The position numbers and the translations under genes were made by a program. A DNA stretch of 64,000 nt from Cladobotryum mycophilum. Its lineage: Eukaryota; Ascomycota; Sordariomycetes; Hypocreales; Hypocreaceae. The notes below the pieces were generated by a model. The model was not told the origin of the DNA and ran no database searches. It worked only from the letters and a program-made list of their open reading frames with translations. The stretch spans positions 3,309,421 through 3,373,420 of the forward strand of contig JAVFKD010000015.1 in NCBI GenBank assembly GCA_036429605.1. The letters are read 5' to 3'. The first letter of the stretch is position 1; each line of letters starts with the position of its first letter. Of the stretch, positions 12,040 to 23,900 are shown piece after piece.

Positions 12040-12915
12040 ATGCGTACAACAGGCAAAATGACGCAGAAAACCTGGTTTCTTCCCCCAGACTTTACCTTCC
12101 TCCCAGATGGTGAACTTGCGCTAGGTACCGTAATACCGTATCCTAGCAGGCCTACTCTTGCTCTCGCCTCACTGGGCTTGGATTCGCATCCGGAGATCAC
12201 CCTCCCTGACGTCAAAACACTCACAGAGGCTAATCACCAACACTCTCGAAACTTTAAGCGATCCCTATGTACAGAATTATTCACTCAATTTGCTGGCCTG
12301 GCCTCGGTCTCCGGGAAGGTCGGCTTATCCCGCTATAAGAACACGTCGCTCGGCAATGTTGATCTTGAGACCCGTACCTTTTTCAGATCCATGAGCGCAG
12401 ACACGTTGAAAGAAATCGTGGCGATGGACAAGGTAAAGAAACACATCGACCGTGGGCTATTCGGAAAGCGGCCCGTCTACATCATCTCGGGTCTGCGTGT
12501 GGCTAGAGATTCCTTTGAGGTTGTAGATGAAAACACATCGGTGACTGCAACCTCAGCGTCAGCATCTGTATCCCCGCCCGCGGAGCCCCTGCCTTTCAAA
12601 GTCGGAGGCAGCATCTCCTCCAGCGGCGAGCAGGGTCGAAAAGACGGTTATAAGACGGCCCCCGGCGTCGTTTTTGCGTACAGGCTACACGTGATCCGCG
12701 CAAAGAGAGATGGCGACGTTGAATCGGAGTTGTTTTCTCATAGGACGGCCTTCCTCACTGGCGATAGCGAAGATGAAGACGAAGAGGAGGAAATGGAGTG
12801 TACTGAGGTGACCGCGCATGTGGTGAACGACGATTTGGAAGTTGAGCCCGACTTTACCGAATACGTTTTAGAAGAGGGAGAGGAATCATATATTGTCTTT
12901 AACAACAATAACTGA
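12040..12915 (+). CDS. Gasdermin-like (candidate pore-forming) protein
   Basis: A single-exon 291-residue protein. The start may be 12040 or the in-frame ATG at 12058 just before KTWFLPPDF. It has no signal peptide or transmembrane helix. The N-terminal half reads WFLPPDFTFLPDGELALGTV and later LGNVDLETRTF. The segment RPVYIISGLRVA (144-155), then a loop rich in Ser/Ala/Thr/Pro, a Gly-rich stretch, and TAPGVVFAYRLHVI (206-219) mirrors the gasdermin N-domain order (VT-x-L strand, membrane-hairpin loop, P-G-x-x-x-A-Y/F-R strand). The C-terminus (about 241-285) is strongly acidic and could be the masking tail that proteolysis removes. Fungal gasdermins of the RCD-1/HET-Q1 type are of similar length and are often linked to protease genes. 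The identification rests on motif order only; a family of unknown function is the alternative. Confidence 0.5.
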   Translation: MRTTGKMTQKTWFLPPDFTFLPDGELALGTVIPYPSRPTLALASLGLDSHPEITLPDVKTLTEANHQHSRNFKRSLCTELFTQFAGLASVSGKVGLSRYKNTSLGNVDLETRTFFRSMSADTLKEIVAMDKVKKHIDRGLFGKRPVYIISGLRVARDSFEVVDENTSVTATSASASVSPPAEPLPFKVGGSISSSGEQGRKDGYKTAPGVVFAYRLHVIRAKRDGDVESELFSHRTAFLTGDSEDEDEEEEMECTEVTAHVVNDDLEVEPDFTEYVLEEGEESYIVFNNNN

Positions 12916-13502
12916 ATGCACTCATTAGGAGATGTCAGAATTGGAATTGTAGGAGAAACTACGAAGAATGGAAGACATTGCGGGTACCAAGGGGCATCAC
13001 AGACAATAAGAACAGCCAAAGGCAACACAAAGGATTTCTGGTAACAGGAGGGATCGCGAGCAATGATGGGTATTAACAGGAACAAAAGCCAATTACAGCA
13101 AGTTCTACCTTTTCATAGCGGCGATACATTTAGATGGTTGCTCGTACTTGCTATGCCTGGTGGTAAGGAGCAAAAGGATGAGATTTGTATGCGATGCATT
13201 ACGTGTAGATTTTGAGGTTGTTCGAGCATCCTTTTTGATTCTTCCATTTGGTCTCATTCAACTATAACTCTCTGTCTGAAAAAAATCGTGGCGGACAAGC
13301 GAGACTGGCATTCGTCTATGTGTGATGTTGAACTGTGAGATCCCGCCTGTGTGCAACAAGGCCGTGCCGTTGATGCAAACAATTACCTAGGCGGAAACAA
13401 ACACCAAGTTGGACCGAAAGAAGCCGGTGTATTAATGTGGTAGTAAATTTGGTACCATTCGGAGCTTGTGGGATGTTCTAATCTCTTATCATAGAATAGC
13501 CT
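12916..13502. other. Intergenic
   Basis: The 3' flanks of two convergent genes. A minus-strand open frame at 12738-13085 is mostly the shadow of the acidic tail of the gasdermin-like gene. I see no other feature. Confidence 0.5.
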
Positions 13503-13877
13503 TCAGCCGTCCCCCGGAGCTCCATGTAAAGAAATACTCATGCTCAAACGCCTTAATGACCATGACATCCTAGCGGCTCTCCTGAGTTTCGTTGACGTTG
13601 ATAGACTCCTCGTCACAAATGTCGGCGGGGTCATCGTTGGATCAAGCTTCGCCAGCAAGTCATAGTTGTCCTCCTCTGCCTGACACTCCGGACACAAGTC
13701 GTATGTATAGATCTCGTCGTCGGAGCGCTCGTACTGGCCGTTGCGACAGCGCAAACCGTGGCGGTGGACTCTCCAGAGGCAAACTTTGCCGTTCCAGCAC
13801 GGGACGCGGTTGCAGCGGCTGTTGAAGGTGAGGAGACAGGTTGGGCAGCGGTTCCAGGAGAAGAAGTGGAAACACAT
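13503..13877 (-). CDS. Small Cys-rich hypothetical protein
   Basis: About 124 residues from the ATG at 13875-13877; the frame is open further upstream but that part is low complexity (a run of Ile from a GAT/AAT-rich tract). It has CPTC, VPCWNGKVCLWRVHRHGLRC and YDLCPEC, in all about nine cysteines, a pattern of small zinc-binding proteins common in filamentous fungi with no known role. There is no signal peptide. The last 35 residues are basic and may be in a frame not used if an intron is present. Confidence 0.5.
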   Translation of the reverse strand: MCFHFFSWNRCPTCLLTFNSRCNRVPCWNGKVCLWRVHRHGLRCRNGQYERSDDEIYTYDLCPECQAEEDNYDLLAKLDPTMTPPTFVTRSLSTSTKLRRAARMSWSLRRLSMSISLHGAPGDG

Positions 13878-14474
13878 GGTGTGATGTTTGATGCTGTCGA
13901 TGATGATTATGATGATGATGCAAGGGATGCCGAGACGGGTGTTTGAAGAATGTTTGTGTGTTGTGTATGTGTGCGCGTTCAATGGCCGTTTGCTACTACA
14001 TCATTGCGACATGGAGCAGTGAGAAGAAAGAAGCAAATCAGGTGAAAACCAAGAATTAGTAAAGGCAAGTCTTGATTAAGCAAATGTAGAGTCGTCTAAA
14101 AAGTCAAAAATCTTGGATGCATCTTTTTTTGTTTATTTGCCTTTTTGGTTGCCGTCGCTCACCCGTTTTGTACGAGCTCCCTTCGGCACACAACAGGAGG
14201 TGGCCCGCCTTGCTTCTTCTGATGGCTGAACGCCATAGTGCTTGTATCTCACACGTCTGCTTTTTCCCTTTTCACCGCATTTCAAATGGCCTTGAAAACT
14301 TCCTATAAAGGACTGCTGCATGATGAACCTTGCTCGAGATTGACTCAGATCTTGTTTAGGGTTGCTACCCAGGAATGACGGGGGGCATCAGATGAATATC
14401 CTACACGTCACTTGAGCAGTCAATGCAAGGGGGAACACAAACAAAAAGTTGCAGTTAATCGCTTAGATGCATTT
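13878..14474. other. Intergenic
   Basis: This holds the promoter of the small Cys-rich gene, with a GATGATTAT-type repeat around 13890-13920, and the 3' flank of the metallo-hydrolase gene. I see no further gene. Confidence 0.45.
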
Positions 14475-15470
14475 TCAACATTCCGGATCAGCCCAGACCA
14501 CAATGTTCGCGGGGGGATCGTGCATCTCCTTGAAAAACGCCGTGACCTCCGCGTCGCTGTACCTCAGACTGAAGTGCGTCAGCACAAACGTCGTGCTGGG
14601 CCACCTGCGCACCACCTTTTCCAGATCGCACCACGCCGTGTGCTTCGTCTTGTCGGCCTGGGCCTTGTGCTCGTCGTAGAGGAAGCTGCACTCTGTGATG
14701 ACGACGGGGATGCCGCCCTGCAGCCACGACGGCGCGGCGGCGAGCGTCTCAGCGGTGGTGTCCCCCAGGAATGCGAAGATGGGGGTGCTGTGCGGGGCGG
14801 TGAGCCCGGCGCCCGCCTTGCGCCGTGCCTGGAGCTCTGGCCCGGAGAGGCTGGCGTACTCGGGTCTGAGGCGGTTGCTGGTCATGGTGAAGACGTAGCC
14901 AACGCAGGGGACGGTGTGGTCGCAGCGGAATGCGGTGGCTGTCATGTCTTTGAGGCGTCGGAGGGGAACGACATCGCCGTGTTTGACTCCATGGGTGAAG
15001 TGCGTGTTGAGAAATGCGGTGGATGATGGCGTCCGTCCCAATTCCGCGCTTCTCTGTGCGATTTTTTCATCCATGGGGAACCCGTGCTCCTCGGCTTCTT
15101 CGCTGTTAATCAAGCCACCAAGATTGAGCATCGTATTCGCCAAGATGAAGTCATCAAAGACGCTCTTCATCTCCGCCGGGCAGTAGATATCCGGCGGATC
15201 CTCTCTCTTGACGAAAGCCGGCGCCAGCAGAGTGTGGTCGCTATGGCCGTGGGTGAGGAAGATGTGTTTGGGTCGCAGCTTGTTGACGCAGAGCCCGGCG
15301 TCGAGGAGGAGATTGAGTGCCGGGATGACAAAGGACGTGTGCCAGGCGGCGCGGGACCGACCCGTGAGAACGAGACGGTCGTGCGGCTTTGGGAAGCGCC
15401 ATTCTAGGACGTTTGATCTGGGGGATTGAGGCAACGGCGTTGCGAATTTTGTCTTGGGGAGGTCAGTCAT
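14475..15470 (-). CDS. Metallo-beta-lactamase-fold hydrolase, tRNase Z-like
   Basis: 331 residues, no intron. The zinc-binding motif is THGHSDHT at residues 73-80, preceded by LLLDAGL. A later FRCDHTVPCVGYVF segment supplies a further His, FLGDTT a bridging Asp, and LTHFSLRYSD the distal His near the C-terminus. This order matches ribonuclease Z-type hydrolases, which cut 3' trailers from pre-tRNA. However, the protein lacks a visible exosite arm and fungal genomes carry many paralogues of this fold, so a small-molecule esterase or other hydrolase role is possible. The gene is GC-rich (above 60% in the centre), unlike its neighbours. Confidence 0.8.
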   Translation of the reverse strand: MTDLPKTKFATPLPQSPRSNVLEWRFPKPHDRLVLTGRSRAAWHTSFVIPALNLLLDAGLCVNKLRPKHIFLTHGHSDHTLLAPAFVKREDPPDIYCPAEMKSVFDDFILANTMLNLGGLINSEEAEEHGFPMDEKIAQRSAELGRTPSSTAFLNTHFTHGVKHGDVVPLRRLKDMTATAFRCDHTVPCVGYVFTMTSNRLRPEYASLSGPELQARRKAGAGLTAPHSTPIFAFLGDTTAETLAAAPSWLQGGIPVVITECSFLYDEHKAQADKTKHTAWCDLEKVVRRWPSTTFVLTHFSLRYSDAEVTAFFKEMHDPPANIVVWADPEC

Positions 15471-16575
15471 GATTCTGCGGGGGGCGTGTGCTGTTGTAGA
15501 TGTTGGTTGAGTGGTATGAGTTGGGTATCTAAATCTTGACTGACCACTGGAGTGTTGAGGCGATACACTGCTGGTTTTATATCTGGAGCAGCAACGCCTG
15601 AGGCCTACTCAGGCTCCCCATCCAAACTCTGATGCTTATTCATGATATCGAATAGACGAATTCGTGTGCAAACTAAAAGTAAATATTACTCACGCCGTAG
15701 ATGAGCATCAACTGTAAGAAAGTATTATGAAGCTTACTGGGGAGGGGTAGGGTCCAGGTTGGTACGACAGTGGAGGGCGAAGCGTATGTCTGGCAATGGA
15801 AGCGCTAGAAATGGGCAAATTGCTAGCTGAGCTACAGCTAGAGTTTCTATGGACAACCTCTAAAAGTAAAACAGAAGTTAGACTAGATTCTAATTTGAGA
15901 TTCTTCTCCAAGGCTACCTTTAGTTCTTCCTTCTCTATGATTTATATTAGATTTATTCATTCCTTTACTACACAACCACCTTACGCAAGATATTTTTTTA
16001 CCTCTTCATCGCATCGCCGTGAGTCATGATCATCTATAATTTTCATGTGCCGATTACACGAGACTAAGATGCTTGTTATAATTTACATCTTCAGCTCCTC
16101 GGTCTGGCTCTCCAAGGTGAACAACAGTCGGCAATGAATCAACCACGGAACCTTGGCTATTATGATTCAGCCACTATCCCATCTTGGATCACGCCGAAGC
16201 GTACTCCGTATGAGTCTTATAAATTCAAACCAACTAAAAGTTGCAATAACCTATTAACCGATTCGATTATCACCTCTTGACAAGAGGTTAGAACACTGAG
16301 AATAACGCCTACCTGGTCAGCAGGTATATGTGCTTAGGTGCAGGTGGTGGTTGTGCCTATGGGCATCCGCTGGTTGCGGGTATCGCATCAAAGACGAATG
16401 CCTCCCGTTCACGGATCCATGGAGGCATCTCCTTTGGATGCACTAAAATTGCAGTGTTGTAAAACAGCCAGGCAGGTCTCAGTTATCAATGTCTATAATT
16501 AACTTTTGGTGCCCTTCTGACATCCAGTAGAATACCGTTCTCCTACAACTAATCAGGACTCCTTCTCCACCGTCA
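15471..16575. other. Intergenic, partly AT-rich
   Basis: About 1.1 kb between the metallo-hydrolase promoter and the 3' end of the MFS gene. The part at 15640-16080 is AT-rich with CTAG-rich words and looks like eroded repeat sequence, but I cannot assign a family. At 16397-16428 there is a short inverted repeat (ATGCCTCC ... GGAGGCAT). Confidence 0.4.
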
Positions 16576-18125
16576 TTATGTCTCCTCTTCATCCTTTGAA
16601 GACACATTCGGAAGAAGCCACCAGCAAACACCGCCGCTCACAATCAGAGCCGTAATAATAGGTTGCAAGACCCGAACGCCAGCGCTTGTCGCAATCAGAC
16701 CTGTGAATGAAGGAAACACGGCGGCACCAGCCTGTGCAAGCACAAAAATGAGCCCTGTCATATATCATCAGCTTTGCATTTTATACAAAGAGATTCATCA
16801 AACATCAGTTCTTACCTAGGCCTGTGGATTGCACCTTTCGAGGAATTATTTTAGCTGATATGCGCATCCCCGTGGCAAAGTAGGGTCCGAAGAAGAAGCC
16901 CATCAGCGCATACGCCGTTGCGCTGGCGATGAGATTGGGGAGCAGCCAGAAGAGGAGCTGCAAAACAAGGCTCATGAAGCTGTAGAGCAAAATCATCCTC
17001 TTCTCACCATAGCGATACGTAGGCTCGGCAAGAAGAGTCCGTCCAAGAACGACTCCAGCCCAGAATCCTGTTGGAGCGTAACCCACTTTGGCGAGTTCAC
17101 CACCTCTGACCTTTGTGAGATATTCGACTACCCATCCTGAAATCTAGTTAGCCACAGCTTCTTCTCCGTATGCAGGCACTTTGGCTTAAGCCTACCTCCA
17201 GTGGTGGCCCACGCTCCAGACTGGAAAAAGTAGAATGCACTCATGAGCCAAACGTTCTTCAGCCTGAGCAACTGTCCCACCTCCTGCAACGCCTCCTTAT
17301 TTCGTCTACGTTCATGCTGAGTCTCTGTGGATTGCGCTCCCGATTGAAAGAGAGTGTCCCAGAAAGCCACGCAAACCCCAATGAGATTCACCACAGAAGT
17401 TCCAAGCGTCACGTAGTAGACTTTTCTCCACCCATTCGCGTCAGCTTCTTCCGCAGAAGAAATCGCCGTTGCAATCAACGGCCCAACCAAACCCCCAAGT
17501 GCATACATAGCATGGATATAGCTTAGCCAGCGGTGCGAATTTTTAACCTCGCTGACAAAAGTGTTGGAGTGGGTATCTTGGTAGGCCATGCCCAACGCCT
17601 GGAAGAAAAAGGTGGTGAAAAACAAGGCGTAAGGTGCCCATGGGCGTAGGCATTGCGCAAAGACTTGGAAGAGAGCTCCGATGAAGAGTAGTTTGCCGAG
17701 ATGGAGGTGAGCAGCCAGGAAGGGATTGGTAAAGGCAGCAAGCAACCAGCCCGAGAAGATTGCAGCGTAGCTAGTGTTGGCATTGATCAATCACGATGAA
17801 CATATAAGTTGATGCAACGGAAACGTAGTTATGCTTGAACCTACATGATGGCAATATGACCAGTTCCAATGCTAAAGGAGCCCATAATATGAGGAACCAA
17901 TGGTCCAAGCGTGGCTGAATCTATTCCAGCGCAGAAGAATGAGTACCCTGCCACCAAGATCTTGAAGAGAGGCAGCGGAGTCTCTTCTACGCCTGTGGGA
18001 TCACCGCCGGCACCCGCATCCGGATCTGGATCCACAACGGCGGAGCGCTGCCGATATGGTTCTAGCACGTAGCTTTCATGCTCAGTGTTTGTCGGTGATG
18101 TTTCGGTTACCACTTGAGTAGACAT
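16576..18125 (-). CDS. MFS transporter
   Basis: Membrane transporter of the major facilitator superfamily, probably proton-coupled at the plasma membrane; the substrate is unknown. A hydrophilic N-terminus of about 50 residues precedes LFKILVAGYSFFCAGID (TM1). Four exons join through introns 17771-17844 (GTAGGT/TAG), 17137-17195 (GTAGGC/CAG) and 16755-16815 (GTAAGA/CAG). Hydrophobic segments include HIMGSFSIGTGHIAI, YALFFTTFFFQALGMAY, SYIHAMYALGGLVGPL, YAPTGFWAGVVLGRTLL and YALMGFFFGPYFATGM, giving about 11-12 helices. GFWAGVVLGR is the MFS loop type seen in fungal Bsc6-like transporters. The start at 18125 has TATATA about 50 bp upstream. It stands next to the left end of the transposon block. 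Confidence 0.88.
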
Positions 18126-18856
18126 TGATGCAAGCGGTCAGGTGTATTGTATCCGCGTTAATAAATCATGTGTTGTTGCGTATATACTCCTTAAAGAAAA
18201 GAGAAGAAACGGTCACGAAGGCTGTGAAAGAAGCAAGGTCTGCTGAAGATGCACGAGGACAACGCTTTTTTTCCTCATTGAGGGGAAGATCTGTTGATCC
18301 GAAACAAGTGCTGGCCTTGGCATCAGATAAAACAGGATGGAATTTTACATTGTGGTATTTTAATGGGGCCGTAGACAATATGGGACCCGATGGCGGTAAG
18401 CTTGGTAGACCTGCGAAAGAAAAAGGAATCTGCCCTAGGCCACGAATAAATGAGGGTTTGGAGTCACTGATAGCCATTCATCGCTTACTAGATCGATCGA
18501 ATCTATGGTCTGTCATTGTTATTGTGATGGGCCATAGGTAATCGATTTGCATTACTATTGCACATCAAATAGATGGCCTGGACACATTGACAACGATGGC
18601 ATTGATAACTTGACCGGCAACATGAGTTTGTAAACATCTTTCAGTCTGTCCCTCATGTCTTCCATCTTTAGACATAACCTAATAAATACGCGGGTCTGTA
18701 TTTCAAGATTAATGTAAATATCCTCCCTATAGGGTAATATCTAAATCTCTGTCTTCCAAATCTTTTCTTGGTATAATACTTTGGACTCTACTAACAGAAA
18801 TTCTCGTATCTGAATGTGAGTAAACACTATCAAAACTTACAGCGCGCATACAAGTA
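18126..18856. other. MFS promoter and spacer to the transposon block
   Basis: The first ~100 bp hold the MFS promoter with TATATACTCC on the plus strand at 18181. Open frames on both strands (18125-18541, 18166-18477) mirror each other and have no domain; I treat them as chance. AT content rises towards the terminal inverted repeat. Confidence 0.5.
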
Positions 18857-18966
18857 CCCGTTAGTGGGTCCTTCGTCAGCCTTCGTAAACTACGGAAACC
18901 AACTTAAAAAGTTCCTCTTTAAGTTAGCCTTAGAATTCTAGGATAACTAGAAAATTCTAGAACATT
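18857..18966 (+). repeat. Left terminal inverted repeat
   Basis: Begins after TA at 18855-18856 and pairs with 46142-46252. Differences between the arms are mainly C/T and G/A transitions, as expected after RIP. Confidence 0.7.
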
Positions 18967-19175
18967 ATCTTTCTTTTAAATACTTTAGTTAAAAAAACCC
19001 TATTATATTAATTAATTGTGACGTTCCGGGCGTTTCCTAATAGAGATAACCTAGATTGTGTTATTTGATGTTAGCAGTAGATCAGGGCACCAGCTGTTAA
19101 GGGAACATATGCAAATTTCATACAAATCCTTAACAACTAGGGGTAAAACACCAAATACTAAGCTGCGTCGGCAGC

Positions 19176-20477
19176 ATGGCGTCCACGCCTGCAGCGCCGA
19201 CTATCCAAGCGAGCCAATTCCCATTCGAACTGGGAGAGATTACGCCGACTGACTTGCAACAACGCGCGCGAGAAGCACTGCCTCATAACCAATACCCTCA
19301 CCTACCCAGTACACCTCAGCCACTGCCGCAACAAAGAACCACCAATCCACCGCCCTCCAGTTCACCTTTCCACTTAACTGCCAACCCTACCAATGAAAGG
19401 ATTCCTACCCAAGACGCAACAGCACCAGCCGTACCCGCTGTACACGACTATACCTAGCAAGTACTGGACGAACGAGCAGCTATGTATGCCGAAGAACATA
19501 AGGTCCTAAACGCGTTCAGTACCGCGTTCGACGCGATAGCAAAGCAATTCACCACCGATCACGCAAGAAAGATTGCAACAGCTCTTACAAATGCCTTTAA
19601 ATCAGCCTGTATATCAGCCCTTAACCCAAAAGAACCTCCCAAAGGAAACACAACCACATACGCGTTGGTACTACATAACACACAGGGCCCTGGTCCAATA
19701 GCACCACAGAAACCACAGGCTCATACAAAGCATCCCCCAGGGACCAAAGAAACAGTCCACCCCGATCTTAGGATCCTAGTCAGACTAGAAAAATAATCTC
19801 CTGCATGGCAGAAGGAGCCTGCCGCGATCCGAGACGTAATTTCCAAAGCACTCAGCATGCCTATCTCAAGAATCCCAAAGGCAACACAAACAGCAACCGG
19901 ATGGGCAATCCATACAGCCGACCAGGGTGTTCAGAGAGAAGTATTAGAACGCAAAGAAGAGTGGATTAGGCTGCTAGGTGCCCTACACGCAGAAACAAGA
20001 CAAATATGGTATAACTACATAGTAGAAGAATGCCCTCGCACTATCCCAACCTGGGATGGGAGGCCAGTAGACTTTAATGAGTGCTTTCGCGAAGAAGTGA
20101 TCACGCAAACAGGCACCGCGCCTATGAGCTTCCGCCCTACGCGTAAGAACGAACCTTATGCGCCCACTCAGAAAATGATAGTCTCTTTCCCCACACCCAT
20201 CACCAAGCGCTGGCGTTTATTCGGGAGCAGCCGAATGGCCCGTTACCTTAAGAAATCCAAGCTCCCGGAACAGTGTGTGTGGTGCTGGGATTACCATTCC
20301 TGGCGCCACTGTAGCCGAAAGCAACGCTGTAACCGCTGTGGTAAAATAGATCACGACTTCGAGACCTACCAACGGCCTGAGCAGTGCTTTAACTGCTTAG
20401 AACCTGCCCCTCTAAACCACAAGGACTGCTCTATGAAACCTTATAAGGCAAGGGGCGCTATTCAAAGACCTATATAG
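19176..20477 (+). pseudogene. LINE A ORF1 (gag-like, zinc knuckles), broken
   Basis: Starts MASTPAAPTIQASQF; a TAG at 19455-19457 and further frame interruptions near 19797-19857 split it into three open pieces. The last piece has the CCHC knuckles typical of LINE ORF1 proteins (CVWCWDYHSWRHC, CNRCGKIDHDF, CFNCLEPAPLNHKDC), which bind the element RNA. One expected Cys (in DHDFETY) appears replaced by Tyr, a G-to-A type change. Confidence 0.8.
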
Positions 20478-20908
20478 CATCAAAGAAAGACAGCGCGCAC
20501 TACAGGAGCGCAACGATACCGACAGCGCAATCCGGAGCACACAACTGCCCCAAACGAAGACAGGACACAGTTCACAGAGGCTCGATTCTCGCCACACCTA
20601 GCCAATGAGAAGGAGAGACTAGCAGGGGAAGAACGGGACAACGACCCGATAATAATTGATGCTGAGCCCTTATCCCCACAGCCCCCCGAAGGTCCCGAAG
20701 AAGAAGAACCTACTAACCCAATAACTCCTCTAGGACCTGGCTCTGTAATAAGCCTGTCAACGGAAGCGCCGGCAGCCTCGCTAGTTGTCTCCCGTACTCG
20801 CTCACAGACTGCTACCATGCTAAGGAACAGGATCAATAGACCAACAACACAGCTGGAGCCTTTCCAGAAACCAAGAAAAAGGTCCCGCCACAACTCAATC
20901 ACTAATCT

Positions 20909-23900
20909 ATGACACGTTCTAATAGCTCTAATAAAGACCTTGCCCGAACAAAAACCCTGCGAATCTTCCAGGCCAACGTGGGTAAGATCGGACCTGCCCA
21001 TGACACCGCCCTCGCCCTGGCTGACACCGAAGAATTTGATATCATCCTGATGCAAGAACCCTGGGTAAGCCTAAAAGGCGACAGCATGACAAAAACCCAC
21101 CCAGGGTACCGCATATACTCACCTGTGAACAGCTGGGAGGGAACCAGAGACCGACCAAGGGTTATGACCTACATTCGGCGCAATCTTGAGCTTGACGCTG
21201 ACCAGACCCGCCCTGTAGCCACAAGGGATATACTCTGGATCAAGACCAGCGATATTACTATAGTAAATATTTATAGGGACCCAGATGTCCCTGAAACACT
21301 CGAAGCCATCCTCACATGGCCGATCCCTGACCGATGCCTGATAGCAGGGGACTTTAATGCCCGTCACTGCAGCTGGGAGCCAGGAGCCAACGCCGAGCAC
21401 CAAGGCGGCCGTATAGTAGACTGGGCGGAAGAAACTGAGCTCGCGCAGCTAGTCCCGGCGGCACCCACGAACCCGCGGAACACTACCATTGACCTTGCCT
21501 TTACCAACATCCCCCTCGCGGAAGCAGCCGTCGAGGAGCACTTACTGACCAGCGCTGACCACTACCCCATCACCATCACCATACCGGAGATACGACTCCA
21601 GTCAAGGCCACGGAAGAGAGCCCGACTGCGCACCTCCAAGGAGACCCAGAGATTTCTCTCCCTGATCCAGGAAGGGGCGCGGGACCTGCCCACACAGACA
21701 ACCAACACGGATGACCTAGACTCTCTAGCGACAGCAATCATAGAGCTCATTTAAATCTCGCTAGAAACAGCAGGAACCCCACCAAGGCAAACGCAACGAG
21801 CCGCACCGTGGTGGACGGAGGAATGCGCGGAAGCTGCCCTTAAATATCGGCAGACCCGTCGCCGCTTCCCTCTAGGCTTCTGCCGAGCTATCCAAGAAGC
21901 CAGGAAAGCCCTACAAAAAACTGTGCGAAGAACTAAGCGCTAGTTTTGGCGGACTATTATTGACGAAGTCAAAGACGGCGCAGGGATCTATAAGCTAGCC
22001 CGCTGGGCCCAACGAACGTCACCCTTTCAAACCCCTCCTCTACAGGTGGGGGGATAGTCTACGAGACCCAACGGGATAAGGCCTTGGCTCTGCGAAAGGC
22101 CACGCTGGAACGCAGAGCTGCCGGGGACGACATCTCTCAGCCCTGGGCCCCCCTAACCCCCATAACTCCTCTCCCCTTTTCCCTTACAGTGACCCCGGAG
22201 CAGACTAGGTACGCAGCCCTGCACACGGGGAATACAGCTCCCGGGGCCGACGGTGTTACAGTACAGCTACTGTAGCTTTCTTGGGACCACCTCGGTACTC
22301 ATATCCACCGTCTTTATGCCGGCTGCCTTGCTGTGGGATATCATCCGCAGATCTTCAAGAGTGCGGAGGTGGTCATGATCCCTAAGCCAGGGAAACGTGA
22401 TCTCACAAAACCCAGAGCCTGGCGCCCCATCTCACTACTGTCGTGCCTTAGCAAAGGGCTTGAACGTCTGATCGCAAAACGGATGGCCTGGACATCAGTG
22501 CAACACGAGGTCCTCGACCTAAAGCAGGCAGGCGCACTACCAAAGAGGTCAGCCGTTGACCTGGCCGCGGCACTCATACACGATATCGATCAGGCTCTTA
22601 TGGAAGGAAAGGTAGCAATGCTAGTTACCATGGACGTCCAGGGTGCCTTTGATGCGGTGCTGTGTAACAGGCTCCTGCTCCGCCTAAGGGAATAGGGCTG
22701 GCTAACTACGCTAGTGCGATGGGTGGAATCATTTATGACCGGACGTTAAGCTAGTGTACGACTGCAAGACATAACTATAGAAAACTCCCCCTACAATGTG
22801 GACTACCACAAGGCTCGCCTATCTCCCCTATTCTATTCTTGCTGTATACGCAGCCGATATACCTGCTCGGCAATAGGTCGGGCAGGTTCGGATACGCAGA
22901 TGACACAGCGATACTACGGATAGGGAATACTATAGAGGAAACAGTATCGCTGGCTAATGCAGATGTGGCTGAGCTGTCCCAATGGGGCACTGAGAACGCT
23001 GTCTCTTTCGACCCAGATAAAACGGAGGTAATGCACTTCGCGCGTCATAAGAAACAGATCCAAGAGGCCCCGCCTGTGCTATAGGGCACGATAGAGAAAC
23101 AGCCGGAGCCGGCCATGCGCTGGCTCGGGATCTGGTTTGACTCTTCTCTCTGCTTTCGAGCCCATGTAAACAAATGGGCGACCAAGGCTCTAACACTAGC
23201 ACATCACCTACGCAGTCTCACCAACACACAACGAGGCCCTCTCCCGAAAGCAGTAAGAAGGGCGGTGCTTGGCTGTATCGAGCCTATCTTGCTGTATGGC
23301 ATTGAGGCGTGGTACCCTGGCCTTATAAGGCTATCAGTCTACAGGCAGTCTAAAGGAGTGATTGTTAATTCTAGGATACTATATCTCCATAAAAGATTAT
23401 CCCGACCGTTACTAAAAGGTATACGTGCAATACTTCCTACCTGGGACTTAACTCCCTTACCCGTTCTATACCGAGAGAGCGGGATTCTACTAATCGACCA
23501 GCTTATTGAAGCACGACGCCTCTGCTTTGCAACGCGGCTCTTGCGGCTAGACCACCGGCACCCGCTAGCACAACGCTTGCAAAAGACCAATCCCTCGAGA
23601 GAATCCTGGCTAAGCTGCATTAAACTGTAGTGGGTGCTGCAAGGCTATGCTTCTAAACCTCGCAAATCACCTAGCAGGCTAAAAAGAACCGCCGCTCTTA
23701 TCGATGCAAAATGCCCTAGACCACGACTATTACTAAAAGACACAAAAGCAATTACAGACCCTTTTCCCAGCAAAGAGAAAGCTATAGAGCTATTTAATTA
23801 GTGGGTAAGCGAGGCACGAGACTACCTGATCGTATACTCTGATGGCTCCTAGCTTCAGGATAGCGCTACGGGCTGGGGCTTTGTTATCCTCCGGGATGGC

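Noticed and set aside
14475..15470. Beta-lactamase or lactonase resistance gene
   Set aside because: The THGHSDH motif and distal elements fit tRNase Z-like hydrolases better; substrate left open.
18125..18541. 138-residue open frame upstream of the first MFS gene
   Set aside because: It mirrors a minus-strand open frame, overlaps the MFS promoter, and shows no domain or intron.
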